A stretch of 32,457 nucleotides of DNA from an uncultured Clostridia bacterium (GCA_937892655.1 CALBJC010000114.1:1-32457); one strand, 5' to 3'; numbered from the stretch's first letter, positions 14,443 to 23,635 are shown. Notes: a model not told the origin generated them from the letters alone. A program made the numbers and translations.

Positions 14443-16626
14443 TTGATTACCTATAACGAAAAAGCACGTTCTTTCAAGCTCACAGCAGGCGATACCTGCT
14501 ATATGCTCGCTATTGCAGAGGGCGAATACCTTGCTCACGTTTACTATGGCGCAGCGCTTGAAGATGACGATATGAACTATCTTCTTAGACTGGATGAAAA
14601 CCCATTCACACCAAAGACCAACAACCGCGACAAGGCTTGTTATATGGATACATTGCCATTTGAATATCCTTGTATGGGTCTTGGCGATTACAGAGAGCCT
14701 GTTTTTGCTATTATGGATTCTGACGGTATGTCAACTGTAGATCTGAGATACTCAGCTCACAGAATTTTTAGAGGCAAGCCAAAGCTTGAGGGCTTACCTG
14801 CTACATACGCTAACGAAGATGAAGCTATGACACTTGAAATTGACTGCATCGACGCTCATACAGGCCTTTTAGCTACTCTTGTTTACACAGCTTTTGAAAA
14901 TATAAGTGCTATCACAAGAAGCGTTCGAGTTAAGAATACAGGTTCAAGACCGGTATCACTTACAAGAATTATGTCAACCTGCGTTGAATTTGATGAATGT
15001 AATTATGATATGATTACATTAAACGGTTCATGGGCAAGAGAGCGCTTTATCGAAAGAGCACCTTTACACCACGGCAAGCAGTGTATCGACTCATTCAGAG
15101 GCGAATCATCTCATCAGAACAACCCATTCGTTGCGCTTTGTTCAAACAATGCTGACGAGGATAAGGGCGATGCTTACGGCTTTTCATTCGTATATTCAGG
15201 TAACTTCAAGGCTCAGGCAGAGGTTACTCAGCATAAAAAGACCCGCTTTATCATGGGTATCAACCCATTTGACTTCACATGGCTTTTGGAAAGCGGTGAA
15301 GAATTTGTAGCACCTGAGGTTTGTATGGTTTACTCAGACGAGGGTCTTGGCAAGATGTCAAGAACATTCCACGACCTTTACCGTCAGCATCTTGTGAGAG
15401 GCGAATATAAGGACAAGCGCAGACCTATCCTTATCAACAACTGGGAGGCTACATACTTTAATTTCAACACTCAGAAGCTTATCGACATTGCAAAGCAGGC
15501 TTCGCAGCTCGGTATTGAAATGCTCGTTATGGATGACGGTTGGTTTGGTCACAGAGATGCAGATAATTCATCTCTTGGCGACTGGTTTGTTTATGAAAAG
15601 AAGCTCGATGGCGGTCTTAAAAATCTCGTTGACGAGGTAAACAAACTCGGTATGAAGTTTGGTATCTGGTTTGAGCCTGAAATGGTTTCACCTGACAGCG
15701 AGCTTTATAAAGCACATCCTGACTGGGCTATTCAGGTTAAGGGCAGAGAGCTTACCCTTTGCCGTGAGCAGTATGTTTTAGACTACTCAAGAAAAGATGT
15801 AAGAGATTATGTTTACTCAATGATGAGAGATATTCTCGACAACGCAAACATCGAATATATAAAGTGGGATATGAACCGTCAGCTTACAGAGGTTGGTTCA
15901 AACGCACTCCCTGCTAACCGTCAGAGAGAGTTGTGGCACAGATATGTTCTGGGCGTTTATGAGCTTATGGACAGACTCACAACCGATTACCCACACATCT
16001 TGCTTGAAAACTGCTCAGGCGGCGGCGCAAGATTTGACGCCGGTATGCTCTACTACTCACCACAGATCTGGTGTTCAGACGATACTGACGCTATCGAAAG
16101 ACTCAAAATTCAGCATGGTACAAGTATGGTTTACCCTTGCTCTGCTATGGGCGCTCACGTTTCTGACTGCCCTAACCACACAGTAGGCAGAAATACTCCT
16201 TTCAGAACAAGAGGTCACGTTGCTATGGTTGGTACATTCGGCTATGAGCTTGATGTAACAAAAATTCCGCAGGCTGACAGAGATGCAATACCTGGTCAGA
16301 TTGCAGAATTCAACAAGTATAATACACTTGTCAGAACAGGCGACCATTACAGAATAGGTAACGTTTTTGAAAATATCTACTTTGACGCATGGATGTTCGT
16401 TGCAAAGGACAAGTCTGAAGCACTCCTTGAATTTGTTCAGGTATTGTCACGACCAAACGAGCGTTCAAGAAGAATCAAGCTCAAGGGTCTTGATAAGGAC
16501 GCTGTTTACCAGCTTGAAGGTACAGAATTCAAGGCTACAGGTAAGGCTCTTATGACAGCAGGCTTTAACATCAAAAATCCTTGGGGCGATTACCAGAGCG
16601 AAATTTTCCACTTTGTAAGAGTATAA
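14443..16626 (+). CDS. GH36 alpha-galactosidase
   Basis: This enzyme releases terminal alpha-1,6-galactose from raffinose-type sugars and galactomannan fragments. The 727-residue protein has the GH36 layout: an N-terminal beta domain (~1-320), the catalytic barrel and a C-terminal beta domain. Barrel landmarks are NNWEATYFNF, MDDGWFG, GIWFEPEMVSPDSEL, KWDMNRQ with the nucleophile Asp476, and CSDDTDAIERL with the acid/base Asp546. Their 70-residue spacing equals that known for Geobacillus AgaA. There is no signal peptide, so it should act on imported sugars. The TTG at 14443 is chosen because AGGAGTG (14431-14437) lies just upstream; an earlier in-frame TTG (14428) overlaps that site. It is a single-gene unit between two terminators. 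Confidence 0.95.
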   Translation: MITYNEKARSFKLTAGDTCYMLAIAEGEYLAHVYYGAALEDDDMNYLLRLDENPFTPKTNNRDKACYMDTLPFEYPCMGLGDYREPVFAIMDSDGMSTVDLRYSAHRIFRGKPKLEGLPATYANEDEAMTLEIDCIDAHTGLLATLVYTAFENISAITRSVRVKNTGSRPVSLTRIMSTCVEFDECNYDMITLNGSWARERFIERAPLHHGKQCIDSFRGESSHQNNPFVALCSNNADEDKGDAYGFSFVYSGNFKAQAEVTQHKKTRFIMGINPFDFTWLLESGEEFVAPEVCMVYSDEGLGKMSRTFHDLYRQHLVRGEYKDKRRPILINNWEATYFNFNTQKLIDIAKQASQLGIEMLVMDDGWFGHRDADNSSLGDWFVYEKKLDGGLKNLVDEVNKLGMKFGIWFEPEMVSPDSELYKAHPDWAIQVKGRELTLCREQYVLDYSRKDVRDYVYSMMRDILDNANIEYIKWDMNRQLTEVGSNALPANRQRELWHRYVLGVYELMDRLTTDYPHILLENCSGGGARFDAGMLYYSPQIWCSDDTDAIERLKIQHGTSMVYPCSAMGAHVSDCPNHTVGRNTPFRTRGHVAMVGTFGYELDVTKIPQADRDAIPGQIAEFNKYNTLVRTGDHYRIGNVFENIYFDAWMFVAKDKSEALLEFVQVLSRPNERSRRIKLKGLDKDAVYQLEGTEFKATGKALMTAGFNIKNPWGDYQSEIFHFVRV

Positions 16627-16633
16627 TCACATA

Positions 16634-16665
16634 AATAAAGGCTACGCTTATGCGTAGCCTTTATT
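16634..16665. terminator. Bidirectional terminator between convergent genes
   Basis: A perfect 14-bp inverted repeat AATAAAGGCTACGC/GCGTAGCCTTTATT around a TTAT loop, with T-rich tails on both strands. It serves the alpha-galactosidase gene (+) and the convergent gene ending at 16666 (-). Confidence 0.93.
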
Positions 16666-17541
16666 TTATATTTTCACACCAAAGCCGTTACCAAGTCTTC
16701 CACCCGTTTTAATATGGTCGACAAAAGCTCTTCTCATTGATGTATCACAAGGTAGCATGTCGGGGTTCTTTTCATCGGTATCAAATAGTCTCCATAAGTC
16801 ATCACCATCGTTATCCTCGCTACCTATAATATCATATTCAGAAACAAAGCGATATGTGTTTGAATTCTTTGGAATAATGTTAAATGTGCCAGGATACATA
16901 AGCCAGGAAAAACAAACAAATGCTCCGTTTTCGCCAACCTCATCTTTGAAAAATTCTCTTGCCCTTGCATACGCTTTGTCGCAGCTTTCTTTATCAAGAG
17001 GAGTTCCTGTTCGCGGGATGTGAACATTTATAACCTTGCTTTTTCCTGCTATAAGTTTTACTCCATGTTTTTCGTAATCCTGCCAGGTCTTGATAACTTC
17101 AAACTGAAGTCTTCCAAAAGCAAATCTTGTTAAATCGAAAAATCCGTTAAACCAGGGCGCTACGAATGAGCCGCAGATACCTTTTACAATTTTGCACTCA
17201 TCTAACTTGTATTTTAAATCCAGCATACTATCTTTGTATATCTGAAGATCTATTTTTCTTAGATCATATTCATTCTTTAAATGCTTTGACATACAAATAA
17301 AAATTAACAAATCTACCGTAAAATTATGTATCGATAAAAGCTCTGATATTTCTCTTGTTCGTTCAAAAACATTCTTTTCATAATCAAACCTGATGTTTTT
17401 CTCATATTCTGAAAGGATATTGTCAAGAATACTTTTAGTTTTATAATCTGATGTGATTTTATCGTAAACCGCAATTAATGCATCTGCATCATTTGTATCA
17501 TACCCAAATTCTTCAAAAAAAGCTGCTAAATACTCTCTCAT
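16666..17541 (-). CDS. Probable GNAT-like acyltransferase-domain protein
   Basis: The 291-residue protein has a helical N-terminal half (about 1-120) and a C-terminal half with the pattern I-HIP-GTPLD, then AREFF, FVCFSWLM and NTYRF. I associate this pattern with the two-domain GNAT_N/GNAT_C-like 'acyltransferase domain-containing protein' family of Clostridia, whose substrate is unknown. No signal peptide or membrane helix is visible. AAAGGA precedes the ATG. It lies 41 nt downstream of the YczE-like gene on the same strand, with no terminator between, so they probably form a two-gene operon. The family call is from memory of the pattern and is moderate; the gene itself is clear. Confidence 0.6.
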   Translation of the reverse strand: MREYLAAFFEEFGYDTNDADALIAVYDKITSDYKTKSILDNILSEYEKNIRFDYEKNVFERTREISELLSIHNFTVDLLIFICMSKHLKNEYDLRKIDLQIYKDSMLDLKYKLDECKIVKGICGSFVAPWFNGFFDLTRFAFGRLQFEVIKTWQDYEKHGVKLIAGKSKVINVHIPRTGTPLDKESCDKAYARAREFFKDEVGENGAFVCFSWLMYPGTFNIIPKNSNTYRFVSEYDIIGSEDNDGDDLWRLFDTDEKNPDMLPCDTSMRRAFVDHIKTGGRLGNGFGVKI

Positions 17542-17582
17542 TCTGTTATCCTTTCTGTCTTTATTTACTTTTGTTTATTCAA

Positions 17583-18221
17583 CTATTTTGTTTTAAGGAT
17601 TTTTCTTGCAACCTTTACATTGAAAAGCTCTATCAGCGGGCCCATAAAGAATGCGGTAATTATTGTACCTACTCCTACAAATGCGCTGATGTCACCGGGC
17701 TTTCCTTTGCCGATAAGAAATATTACTATACCCGATACAACGCATATAACATCTGTAATAACTCTTATGTACTTGAATTTCCCTAGTTTCCATTTTTCTG
17801 ACATTACTATTGCAACAGCATCGTAGGTTGAAACGCCAAGGTCGGCTGTCATATAAAGGGCAGAACCAAAACAGATTATGACTATCGCAATTAAAAGACA
17901 GCCTATTCTCAGAGGCATTGACGGGGACGGAAAAAGGCTTTGCAGACCCGCATAGGTAAACTGGGTAATATAGCCCAGCAAAAACAGATTTATAAATGTA
18001 GCGATACCAATCTTTTTTCTGTCAAAAATAAGGCTGAAAAGCAATAGTGCTACATTTACAATAACATACAGTGTTCCAAATTCAATTGGAATCAGCTTAT
18101 CCATTCCGCTCATAAACGCCTGAAACGGATCGACGCCGAAGGCGGCAAGCTTAAATATGCCGACAGATACAGCGCATATTACAACGCCTGACAGCGACAT
18201 TAAAATTCTTCTTTTTAACAT
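17583..18221 (-). CDS. YczE/YitT-like integral membrane protein
   Basis: The 212-residue protein has five to six hydrophobic segments with family-type motifs, including KLAAFGVDPFQAFMSG near the N terminus and ADLGVSTYDAVAIVMSEK in the second half. The repeated 'GVDPF / GVSTYD' segments are characteristic of the YczE/YyaS/YitT group of uncharacterised membrane proteins, which look internally duplicated. The ATG at 18221 is chosen over longer in-frame starts because GGAG lies 8 nt upstream and a consensus promoter sits upstream of that. Function is unknown; transport is a guess from topology. Confidence 0.8.
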   Translation of the reverse strand: MLKRRILMSLSGVVICAVSVGIFKLAAFGVDPFQAFMSGMDKLIPIEFGTLYVIVNVALLLFSLIFDRKKIGIATFINLFLLGYITQFTYAGLQSLFPSPSMPLRIGCLLIAIVIICFGSALYMTADLGVSTYDAVAIVMSEKWKLGKFKYIRVITDVICVVSGIVIFLIGKGKPGDISAFVGVGTIITAFFMGPLIELFNVKVARKILKTK

Positions 18222-18267
18222 TTTTCTTCTCCTTACATATCTTAAAAAATCAGATTTTATCTTATAT

Positions 18268-18296
18268 ATAATAACCGCTCTATTACTCAATGTCAA
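18268..18296 (-). promoter_or_regulatory. Sigma-A promoter of the YczE-like/GNAT-like pair
   Basis: On the minus strand, perfect TTGACA (18296-18291) and TATTAT (18273-18268) are 17 nt apart. Confidence 0.8.
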
Positions 18297-18304
18297 GAGA
18301 GAAA

Positions 18305-18338
18305 AAATTAAAACCGCCCCTGACAAAATCAGAGGCGG
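18305..18338 (-). terminator. Rho-independent terminator of the small conserved protein gene
   Basis: On the minus strand, CCGCCTCTGA (18338-18329) pairs with TCAGGGGCGG (18323-18314, one G-U), followed by TTTTAATTTTTT. It separates the small gene from the YczE-like promoter. Confidence 0.9.
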
Positions 18339-18344
18339 AATATT

Positions 18345-18620
18345 TTATGCTGATTTGATTTTTAACCACGCTACTGCAATATCAAGCGCTTCATAGAGGC
18401 TTGTTTTTTCAGTGCTCTTTATAATTCTCTGGTCTGCAGGGAGAGATTCATCTGTTTTCATCAGAAAAACCTTAACCTTCTGCGCTACCTTTATATCAGC
18501 AACCGGAGTTGTATTTGAAAGCTGAAGCATAATTACGTTTTCATCGCTCATATTGCCAAAATACATTGTACCCTTGTTTCTTACGAGTGGTAAACCTTTG
18601 TATGTGAAAAACTTGCTCAT
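18345..18620 (-). CDS. Conserved small protein of unknown function
   Basis: The 91-residue protein (starting MSKFFTYKGLPLVRNKGTMYFG) has no signal peptide or membrane segment. Its pattern K-G-PLVR-.-.-T-YFGNMSD, followed by a hydrophobic strand, a charged strand (VKVFLMKTD) and a final helix ending ALDIAVAWL, recurs in my recollection across Clostridia as a short uncharacterised family. The predicted fold would be mostly beta with one C-terminal helix. AAAGGAAG precedes the ATG. It has its own terminator and a folded leader upstream, so it may be regulated at RNA level. No function is assigned. Confidence 0.7.
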   Translation of the reverse strand: MSKFFTYKGLPLVRNKGTMYFGNMSDENVIMLQLSNTTPVADIKVAQKVKVFLMKTDESLPADQRIIKSTEKTSLYEALDIAVAWLKIKSA

Positions 18621-18763
18621 TTATATCTTCCTTTCAATTTATATTGTTGAAGCACGCAGGCGAGCTTTTGCCTTTTCAGACAGCTTACCGCCTGGCCCTT
18701 CGATATCATTTTACACTATTTCCCGTCAAAACCTTGTCGAAGAAAGGCTTTGACGAAAATTTC
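18621..18763 (-). promoter_or_regulatory. Intergenic region with two hairpins upstream of the small protein gene
   Basis: Next to the preceding gene's stop, a 12-bp stem with one G-U (18755-18744 with 18735-18724, 8-nt loop) lacks a T-run, so it is a poor terminator. Closer to the small gene is a compound stem: GAAG/CTTC outside (18701-18698 with 18652-18649), then AGGCG/CGCCT (18693-18689 with 18662-18658), then AGCT/AGCT (18685-18682 with 18666-18663), enclosing a purine-rich loop. No strong promoter and no riboswitch class I know is visible. Confidence 0.4.
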
Positions 18764-20266
18764 TTACCATTCCATTACTACCTCTGAGCCTTCGAGCATT
18801 CCCTCTAAGTTTGAGATAAGTCTTTCAAGGTAAGTTGTTGTCTGTCTGTAGGATGTAACACCGTTGAGCTTGATGATCGTTCTTCTCTCTGTATCCTTGA
18901 AGAACTCGAGAGTATCAACCTTACCGCCGCGGGTTGCAACAGTAATTGTCATTCTGCATTCGCTGGTTGGCTCTTCCATCCAGATTTCTTCAACAGGACA
19001 CTTGAGGAAGAAAAGATAGAAATTCTTGAAATATTCTTCTTCAATCTCTTCGCCGTTAAGGTCACAGTGAAGAATCTGCGCTACCTTATCATAGTCAAGA
19101 TCAAAATGATAGGTTGCATCATTTTCACCATCAGTAATCTCGATTGTCATATAATCGAGGCTGTTGATGTAGTTTGATGTCATCATTGTTGAGTTTACGC
19201 TCTCGATAGTAAATGTAGCCCAGGAAGCGCTTTCAACGCTGAGCTTCAAAAGTGCGTCAAAACCTTCAAGATAAGCGTAGTAGCCTGCAACGGTTGTTGT
19301 ATCTTCGCCGTCTTCGTCAGCTTCATAGTATGGATTACCGATTAAAAGGTTATATTTCAAATCGCCGTTATCGCATACATACTCAACCGTTGCATAAGGC
19401 TTATCGATACCGCCTACCTGCATATCGACCTCGTCAGGATGCAAGATTACTATCTCGCTTGCTGTAAGGCCCCAGATACCGTGGGTTACAGCGCCTGAGT
19501 TTACGATATCAAGATATGAGTAAACAGGCTCAATAATCATCTGAGCGGCTACCTGAGTTGGATAATCTTCATCCTCAGGCTCTGATTCATCAGCTACAAA
19601 CAATACATGACCGCCTGGCAAATCCTCTCTTGTAACCTTTAAGCTGTTGAGATATGGCCAAGCGTTATCGGCAGGCTTTTCAACAAGCATTGTTCTTACA
19701 AAGTTTTCAGGAGTTGCAAGGAAGTAGTAGATGCTGTTTGTAAGCACTGTATATACAGTATTCTTACCGCCCTCGCATACATAGGTATAGCCATCTGCAG
19801 GAGATGAGCTGCCTACATAGATAGTTTTTGATGTGTTGTCAGTAAAGTTTACTGTAAACTGAGCGATAGGCTCTGCAAGACCGTATTTTGACAGATCTTC
19901 AGCGTTTTCTTCAACCAAAGTCTGATATGCCACAGCCGCTGCACAGTTTGCAATAGCCGCTGTGTATGAAGTAGCCTGATTGAAGCCCTCTGCTTCATCT
20001 ACCAAAAAGCTGTTGTCAGCCTGCTTTGTAACAGTAAACTGACCGTTGTGACGTTCATCTGTAAATACGTTTTTAACTACGATGTTCTTGATATCCTCGC
20101 TCTTATATTCATAGATATAAGTTTTTACAGTTTCAACTGTAGAGGATGTATCCATAGCGGATGATGTATCATCCTTTGGCGCTGTAAGCTTGAGGGCTAA
20201 CATTACAACGATAAGACAGAGTATAAATACACCGCCTATAATAAGGCCTTTTACCTTGTTATTCAT
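18764..20266 (-). CDS. DUF4340 domain protein, membrane-anchored, last gene of the Gld-like operon
   Basis: The 500-residue product has one N-terminal membrane helix (about residues 8-29, VKGLIIGGVFILCLIVVMLAL) and a large outside part matching the DUF4340 pattern: Y.Y.SEDI..I.V.N, F.VDEAEGF, then the repeated Y-GLAEP-A-F and YVGS motifs. DUF4340 proteins have no known activity and usually accompany GldG-type ABC components. AAGGAGG precedes the ATG at 20266, whose A is the last base of the upstream TAA stop (TAATG), implying translational coupling. A longer frame starting inside the upstream gene is rejected. Confidence 0.85.
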   Translation of the reverse strand: MNNKVKGLIIGGVFILCLIVVMLALKLTAPKDDTSSAMDTSSTVETVKTYIYEYKSEDIKNIVVKNVFTDERHNGQFTVTKQADNSFLVDEAEGFNQATSYTAAIANCAAAVAYQTLVEENAEDLSKYGLAEPIAQFTVNFTDNTSKTIYVGSSSPADGYTYVCEGGKNTVYTVLTNSIYYFLATPENFVRTMLVEKPADNAWPYLNSLKVTREDLPGGHVLFVADESEPEDEDYPTQVAAQMIIEPVYSYLDIVNSGAVTHGIWGLTASEIVILHPDEVDMQVGGIDKPYATVEYVCDNGDLKYNLLIGNPYYEADEDGEDTTTVAGYYAYLEGFDALLKLSVESASWATFTIESVNSTMMTSNYINSLDYMTIEITDGENDATYHFDLDYDKVAQILHCDLNGEEIEEEYFKNFYLFFLKCPVEEIWMEEPTSECRMTITVATRGGKVDTLEFFKDTERRTIIKLNGVTSYRQTTTYLERLISNLEGMLEGSEVVMEW

Positions 20267-21858
20267 TAACGGTGCCTCCTTCGTACCCATACAACAACGC
20301 CGATAACGAGTACTATTGCAGGGATTACAAGAGCAAATACCCACTTGAGCATTGTCTTTTCTGATTCAACGATATCAAAGGTTGTGCCGCTGAATGTTTT
20401 TGGAACGATTGTAATTCCTGTATCTGTTTTTTCTGTAAGACCGTTGATAAATGAGAGGATAAACTCACCATTCAAGAACTGTTCGCTCTCTAAAATTATA
20501 GGGTCAAAGAAGTAGTCTGTTGCCAAAACTGCAATGTTTGAGTAGTTAGTTGAATTATCATCCATAAATACTGACTTTGTACCAACTACCATTGAGTCAA
20601 ATACGCCCTTTTGGGTAGCCTGGGCAGCTGTCCAGTTTTCAGGAGCGTCAGGTGGGCACAGAACTGCCTTTGAAGATGAAGAAATGAAGGTTTCTGTAAG
20701 CTTCATACCGTTTGTTTCCCAGAGCTTCTTTACATAGAGTGAGTTTGGAACATAAAGTGAAAGTGAAGGGTTTTCAATATCCTGCTTATAGTTTTCACTT
20801 ACAGCAAACTGGAATGTAAAGTTGATGTGGTTATAATAGTAGTTCTGATTTGTTTCAACGATACGCTCATCTGTAACCTCAATACCATATTCGGCAAGAT
20901 ATTCATCGAGGTTTGGAGTATCAGGCTGGTTAGCCGATGCGATATAAAGCATATCCTTATCAAGCGCACCGCCGTTTTCAAGATACTCATCAATCTTTCT
21001 GATTTCTTCAGCACCATAGTCAAGCTTTGGCGCAGGGATAATCAGCAAGGATGTATCTGCAGGAATGTCATCTGTCTGAATGTTGATTGTATTCAAAAGA
21101 TAACCGTTCTTTGTAAGCATTGATGTTAATGATGAAATGTCAGATTCCTGAGCACCAGGATATGTTGCAACAGTAACTGTTACAGGGTTTTCATCTGTTA
21201 CTATCATAATAGCTGATGTTATTTCCTGCTCAGCATTTGAGCCGACAACAGCACTTGCCATATTGTAAAGGATAGCTTCATCTGAATAGCCGTATGACTG
21301 ATAGTATTCAACATACTCTTTGTATTCGCCAAAATCAACAGTATCCATAAGGCCGATAACCTTAACTCTTGAGTAATCCTCGCCCTTATCATCCTTGAGC
21401 TTTGTTTCAACGATGATATCGTAACTGCTGATATTCTGAGAATAGTTTGCTACAAAGTCAGGGTTTGTGAGAAGGTCACGGTATTCAAGATGAATCTTAT
21501 CTGAATACTGAGTATACTTCTTTAAAATTTCGTTTGTCTGATTTGCATATTCTGAAACTGATGTGTATTCATTTTCAAGAGCCATTACATAGATGTAAAC
21601 ATCTGTATCAAGCTTTTTGATATAGTCGATTGTTTCATCAGAGATAGAAAATGCATTTGTTGCTGTCATATCGATGGTTGATGGAATTCTTGATAAAAGC
21701 TCAGAAACTACGAGGTTTATAAGAACAACTACAACTACGAAAATTGCAGTCATCGCATACGCCAAAGCGCCATGCTTGAGCTTTTTCTTTGAAAACTTAG
21801 GCTTTTTCTTTACTGCTACATCAGTCTCAGCAGCAGTAACTTTTTTCTCTTCGCTCAT
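20266..21858 (-). CDS. GldG-like ABC transporter auxiliary protein
   Basis: The 530-residue protein has a charged cytoplasmic N terminus (~40 residues), one membrane helix (YAMTAIFVVVVVLINLVVSELL), a long extracytoplasmic region and a C-terminal helix ending VVWVRRRHR. The middle (TVATYPGAQESDISSLTSMLTKNGY, then TSLLIIPAPKLDYGAEEIRKIDEYLENGGALD) matches the ABC-type uncharacterised GldG/IFT52-like domain. In Bacteroidetes GldA, GldF and GldG are tied to gliding; Firmicutes carriers have no known role. The ATG at 21858 follows AAAGGAGAGGTG at good spacing; an in-frame ATG at 21885 lies inside the upstream gene and is not preferred. The end overlaps the next start by one base. Confidence 0.85.
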   Translation of the reverse strand: MSEEKKVTAAETDVAVKKKPKFSKKKLKHGALAYAMTAIFVVVVVLINLVVSELLSRIPSTIDMTATNAFSISDETIDYIKKLDTDVYIYVMALENEYTSVSEYANQTNEILKKYTQYSDKIHLEYRDLLTNPDFVANYSQNISSYDIIVETKLKDDKGEDYSRVKVIGLMDTVDFGEYKEYVEYYQSYGYSDEAILYNMASAVVGSNAEQEITSAIMIVTDENPVTVTVATYPGAQESDISSLTSMLTKNGYLLNTINIQTDDIPADTSLLIIPAPKLDYGAEEIRKIDEYLENGGALDKDMLYIASANQPDTPNLDEYLAEYGIEVTDERIVETNQNYYYNHINFTFQFAVSENYKQDIENPSLSLYVPNSLYVKKLWETNGMKLTETFISSSSKAVLCPPDAPENWTAAQATQKGVFDSMVVGTKSVFMDDNSTNYSNIAVLATDYFFDPIILESEQFLNGEFILSFINGLTEKTDTGITIVPKTFSGTTFDIVESEKTMLKWVFALVIPAIVLVIGVVVWVRRRHR

Positions 21859-21875
21859 TTTCACCTCTCCTTTCT

Positions 21876-22580
21876 TTAGCTCCATCTGCGCTTTTCGAGC
21901 ACTCTGATGGTGAGGAATATAAATATCGCCATAGCACTCAAGAAGAACAGAACGTTAGAAAAATCAAAGATACCCATCGTAAATTCATAGTAACGGGAGG
22001 CAAATGATAATTCTGAGATTAAATCTGAAAGCCAGTCAATAGTAACGAGTGATGAGAGCGCTATCATAAGATACAAAAGCACGAGCGCCACAAAGCTTAC
22101 TACTGCTGCTACAATCTGGTTTTCTGTCAATGAAGAAACGAAAACGCCTACTGCAATAAATGCACCGCCTAAGAGCAAAAGACCAAGTACATTACCAAAA
22201 ATGAGCACCCAGTCAGGCTCTTTGTATACTGAAACTACGATAGCGTGAACTACTGTAATAGCAACGCCCATTATGTAGATTAAGTATGCGGCTAAGAACT
22301 TACCCATTACAAGACCAAAAAGGCTGACAGGGGCAGTTAAAAGACACTGGTCAGTTTTTTGCTTTTTGTCTTCTGAGAGTGTTCTCATTGTAAGGATAGG
22401 AACAAGTACGAGCAAAACGAGCAAAAGCATATTGAACATACCTGTCATATCGGTATTACCATACTGTAATGATGTAAGTGCGAAGAAAAGACCTGCGCAC
22501 GCATAGAAAGCGGCTAAAAAGATATAGCCGATAGGAGATGTAAAGTAGGATACAACCTCACGTCTGAAAATAGCACCCAT
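21876..22580 (-). CDS. ABC-2 type permease, GldF-like
   Basis: The 234-residue integral membrane protein has six hydrophobic helices and starts MGAIFRREVVSYFTSPIGYIF, the family opening in which an amphipathic helix precedes the first membrane span. The loop MRTLSEDKKQKTDQCLLTAPVS is the ABC-2 permease coupling segment. It forms the channel for the ATPase encoded upstream, whose TAA stop shares one base with this ATG (TAATG). The substrate is unknown. Confidence 0.88.
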   Translation of the reverse strand: MGAIFRREVVSYFTSPIGYIFLAAFYACAGLFFALTSLQYGNTDMTGMFNMLLLVLLVLVPILTMRTLSEDKKQKTDQCLLTAPVSLFGLVMGKFLAAYLIYIMGVAITVVHAIVVSVYKEPDWVLIFGNVLGLLLLGGAFIAVGVFVSSLTENQIVAAVVSFVALVLLYLMIALSSLVTIDWLSDLISELSFASRYYEFTMGIFDFSNVLFFLSAMAIFIFLTIRVLEKRRWS

Positions 22581-23551
22581 TATTCTTCGCCTCCTTTGTT
22601 ATTAAGTAAACTTTCAACATTTTCGCCCGCTGTAAGTCGTAAGAAGATATCCTCAAGCGACAGCTCTGATGAACGCAGACCAACTATATACCAGTTTCTT
22701 TCTGCCATTCTCTTGAAGAGGTCTCGACGGATGTCAACGCCCTCCTGAGCTTCAATATTGTATTCATAAACGCCCTTTTCTCTCTGAGTATCTGCTACTA
22801 CCTTTTCAACGCCTGAAATGCCCTTGATGACCTTGATGATTTCATCACGAGGACCATCAATTCGAGCTAAAAGCTTATGGTCAGCAGAAAGTGACTTTGA
22901 GAGATTATCAGCTGTATCATCAGCTACAATCTTACCCTGATTGATAACTACGATCTTATCGCATACAGCCTGAACTTCAGACAGAATATGTGATGAAAGA
23001 ATAAGTGTATGCTTCTGACCGAGCTTTTTGATCAGAGATCTGATTTCGATAATCTGGTTAGGGTCAAGACCAACTGTTGGTTCGTCAAGAATCAAAACGC
23101 TTGGGTTTCCGATAAGCGCCTGAGCAAGACCTACTCTTTGCTTATAACCCTTTGAAAGGTTCTTGATGATTCTGTTATAGACATTGTCAATCTTTACAAG
23201 TTCGCAGATCTCTTTGAGATGAGTATTTCTTGGGAGCTTGCATTTTTTAAGGTCGTAAATAAAACAGAGATATTCTTTAACTGTCATATCAAGATAAAGA
23301 GGTGGCTGTTCAGGAAGATAGCCGATATGTGACTTTGCTTCGATAGGATTTTCTAAAATGTCGATACCGTCAATCAAAGCCTGACCCTCTGTACATGAGA
23401 TGTAGCCTGTAAGAATATTCATAGTAGTTGATTTTCCCGCACCGTTAGGACCGAGAAAACCTAAGATTTCACCCTCGTTGGCAGTAAAGCTGATATTATC
23501 TACAGCTTTTTTGCTGCCATAGTGTTTGGATAGGTTTTTAACTTCTATCAT
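22580..23551 (-). CDS. ABC transporter ATP-binding protein, GldA-like
   Basis: The 323-residue ATPase has Walker A GPNGAGKSTT, signature LSKGYKQRVGLAQAL, Walker B LILDEPTVGLDP and the switch SSHILSEV, all intact. After the ~230-residue ATPase core there is a ~90-residue C-terminal extension (starting near ISGVEKVVADTQ) common in this subfamily. It energises the GldF-like permease. AAAGGCG precedes the ATG. It is the first gene of the four-gene block. No clear promoter was found in the 84-nt gap after ribF, so transcription may partly come by read-through from the upstream operon. Confidence 0.92.
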   Translation of the reverse strand: MIEVKNLSKHYGSKKAVDNISFTANEGEILGFLGPNGAGKSTTMNILTGYISCTEGQALIDGIDILENPIEAKSHIGYLPEQPPLYLDMTVKEYLCFIYDLKKCKLPRNTHLKEICELVKIDNVYNRIIKNLSKGYKQRVGLAQALIGNPSVLILDEPTVGLDPNQIIEIRSLIKKLGQKHTLILSSHILSEVQAVCDKIVVINQGKIVADDTADNLSKSLSADHKLLARIDGPRDEIIKVIKGISGVEKVVADTQREKGVYEYNIEAQEGVDIRRDLFKRMAERNWYIVGLRSSELSLEDIFLRLTAGENVESLLNNKGGEE

Positions 23552-23575
23552 ATCTTATCGCCTTTCGTTTATTTA

Positions 23576-23594
23576 CTGCTTTCCCCTAAAGCAG
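23576..23594 (-). other. Hairpin upstream of the GldA-like gene
   Basis: A perfect 7-bp stem CTGCTTT/AAAGCAG with a 5-nt loop lies about 25 nt before the start codon. No T-run follows on the minus strand, so it is more likely a leader or processing structure than a terminator. Confidence 0.35.
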
Positions 23595-23635
23595 CAGAAA
23601 ATTTGATTGCACAATTTTTTTCATATTGCAAAATG

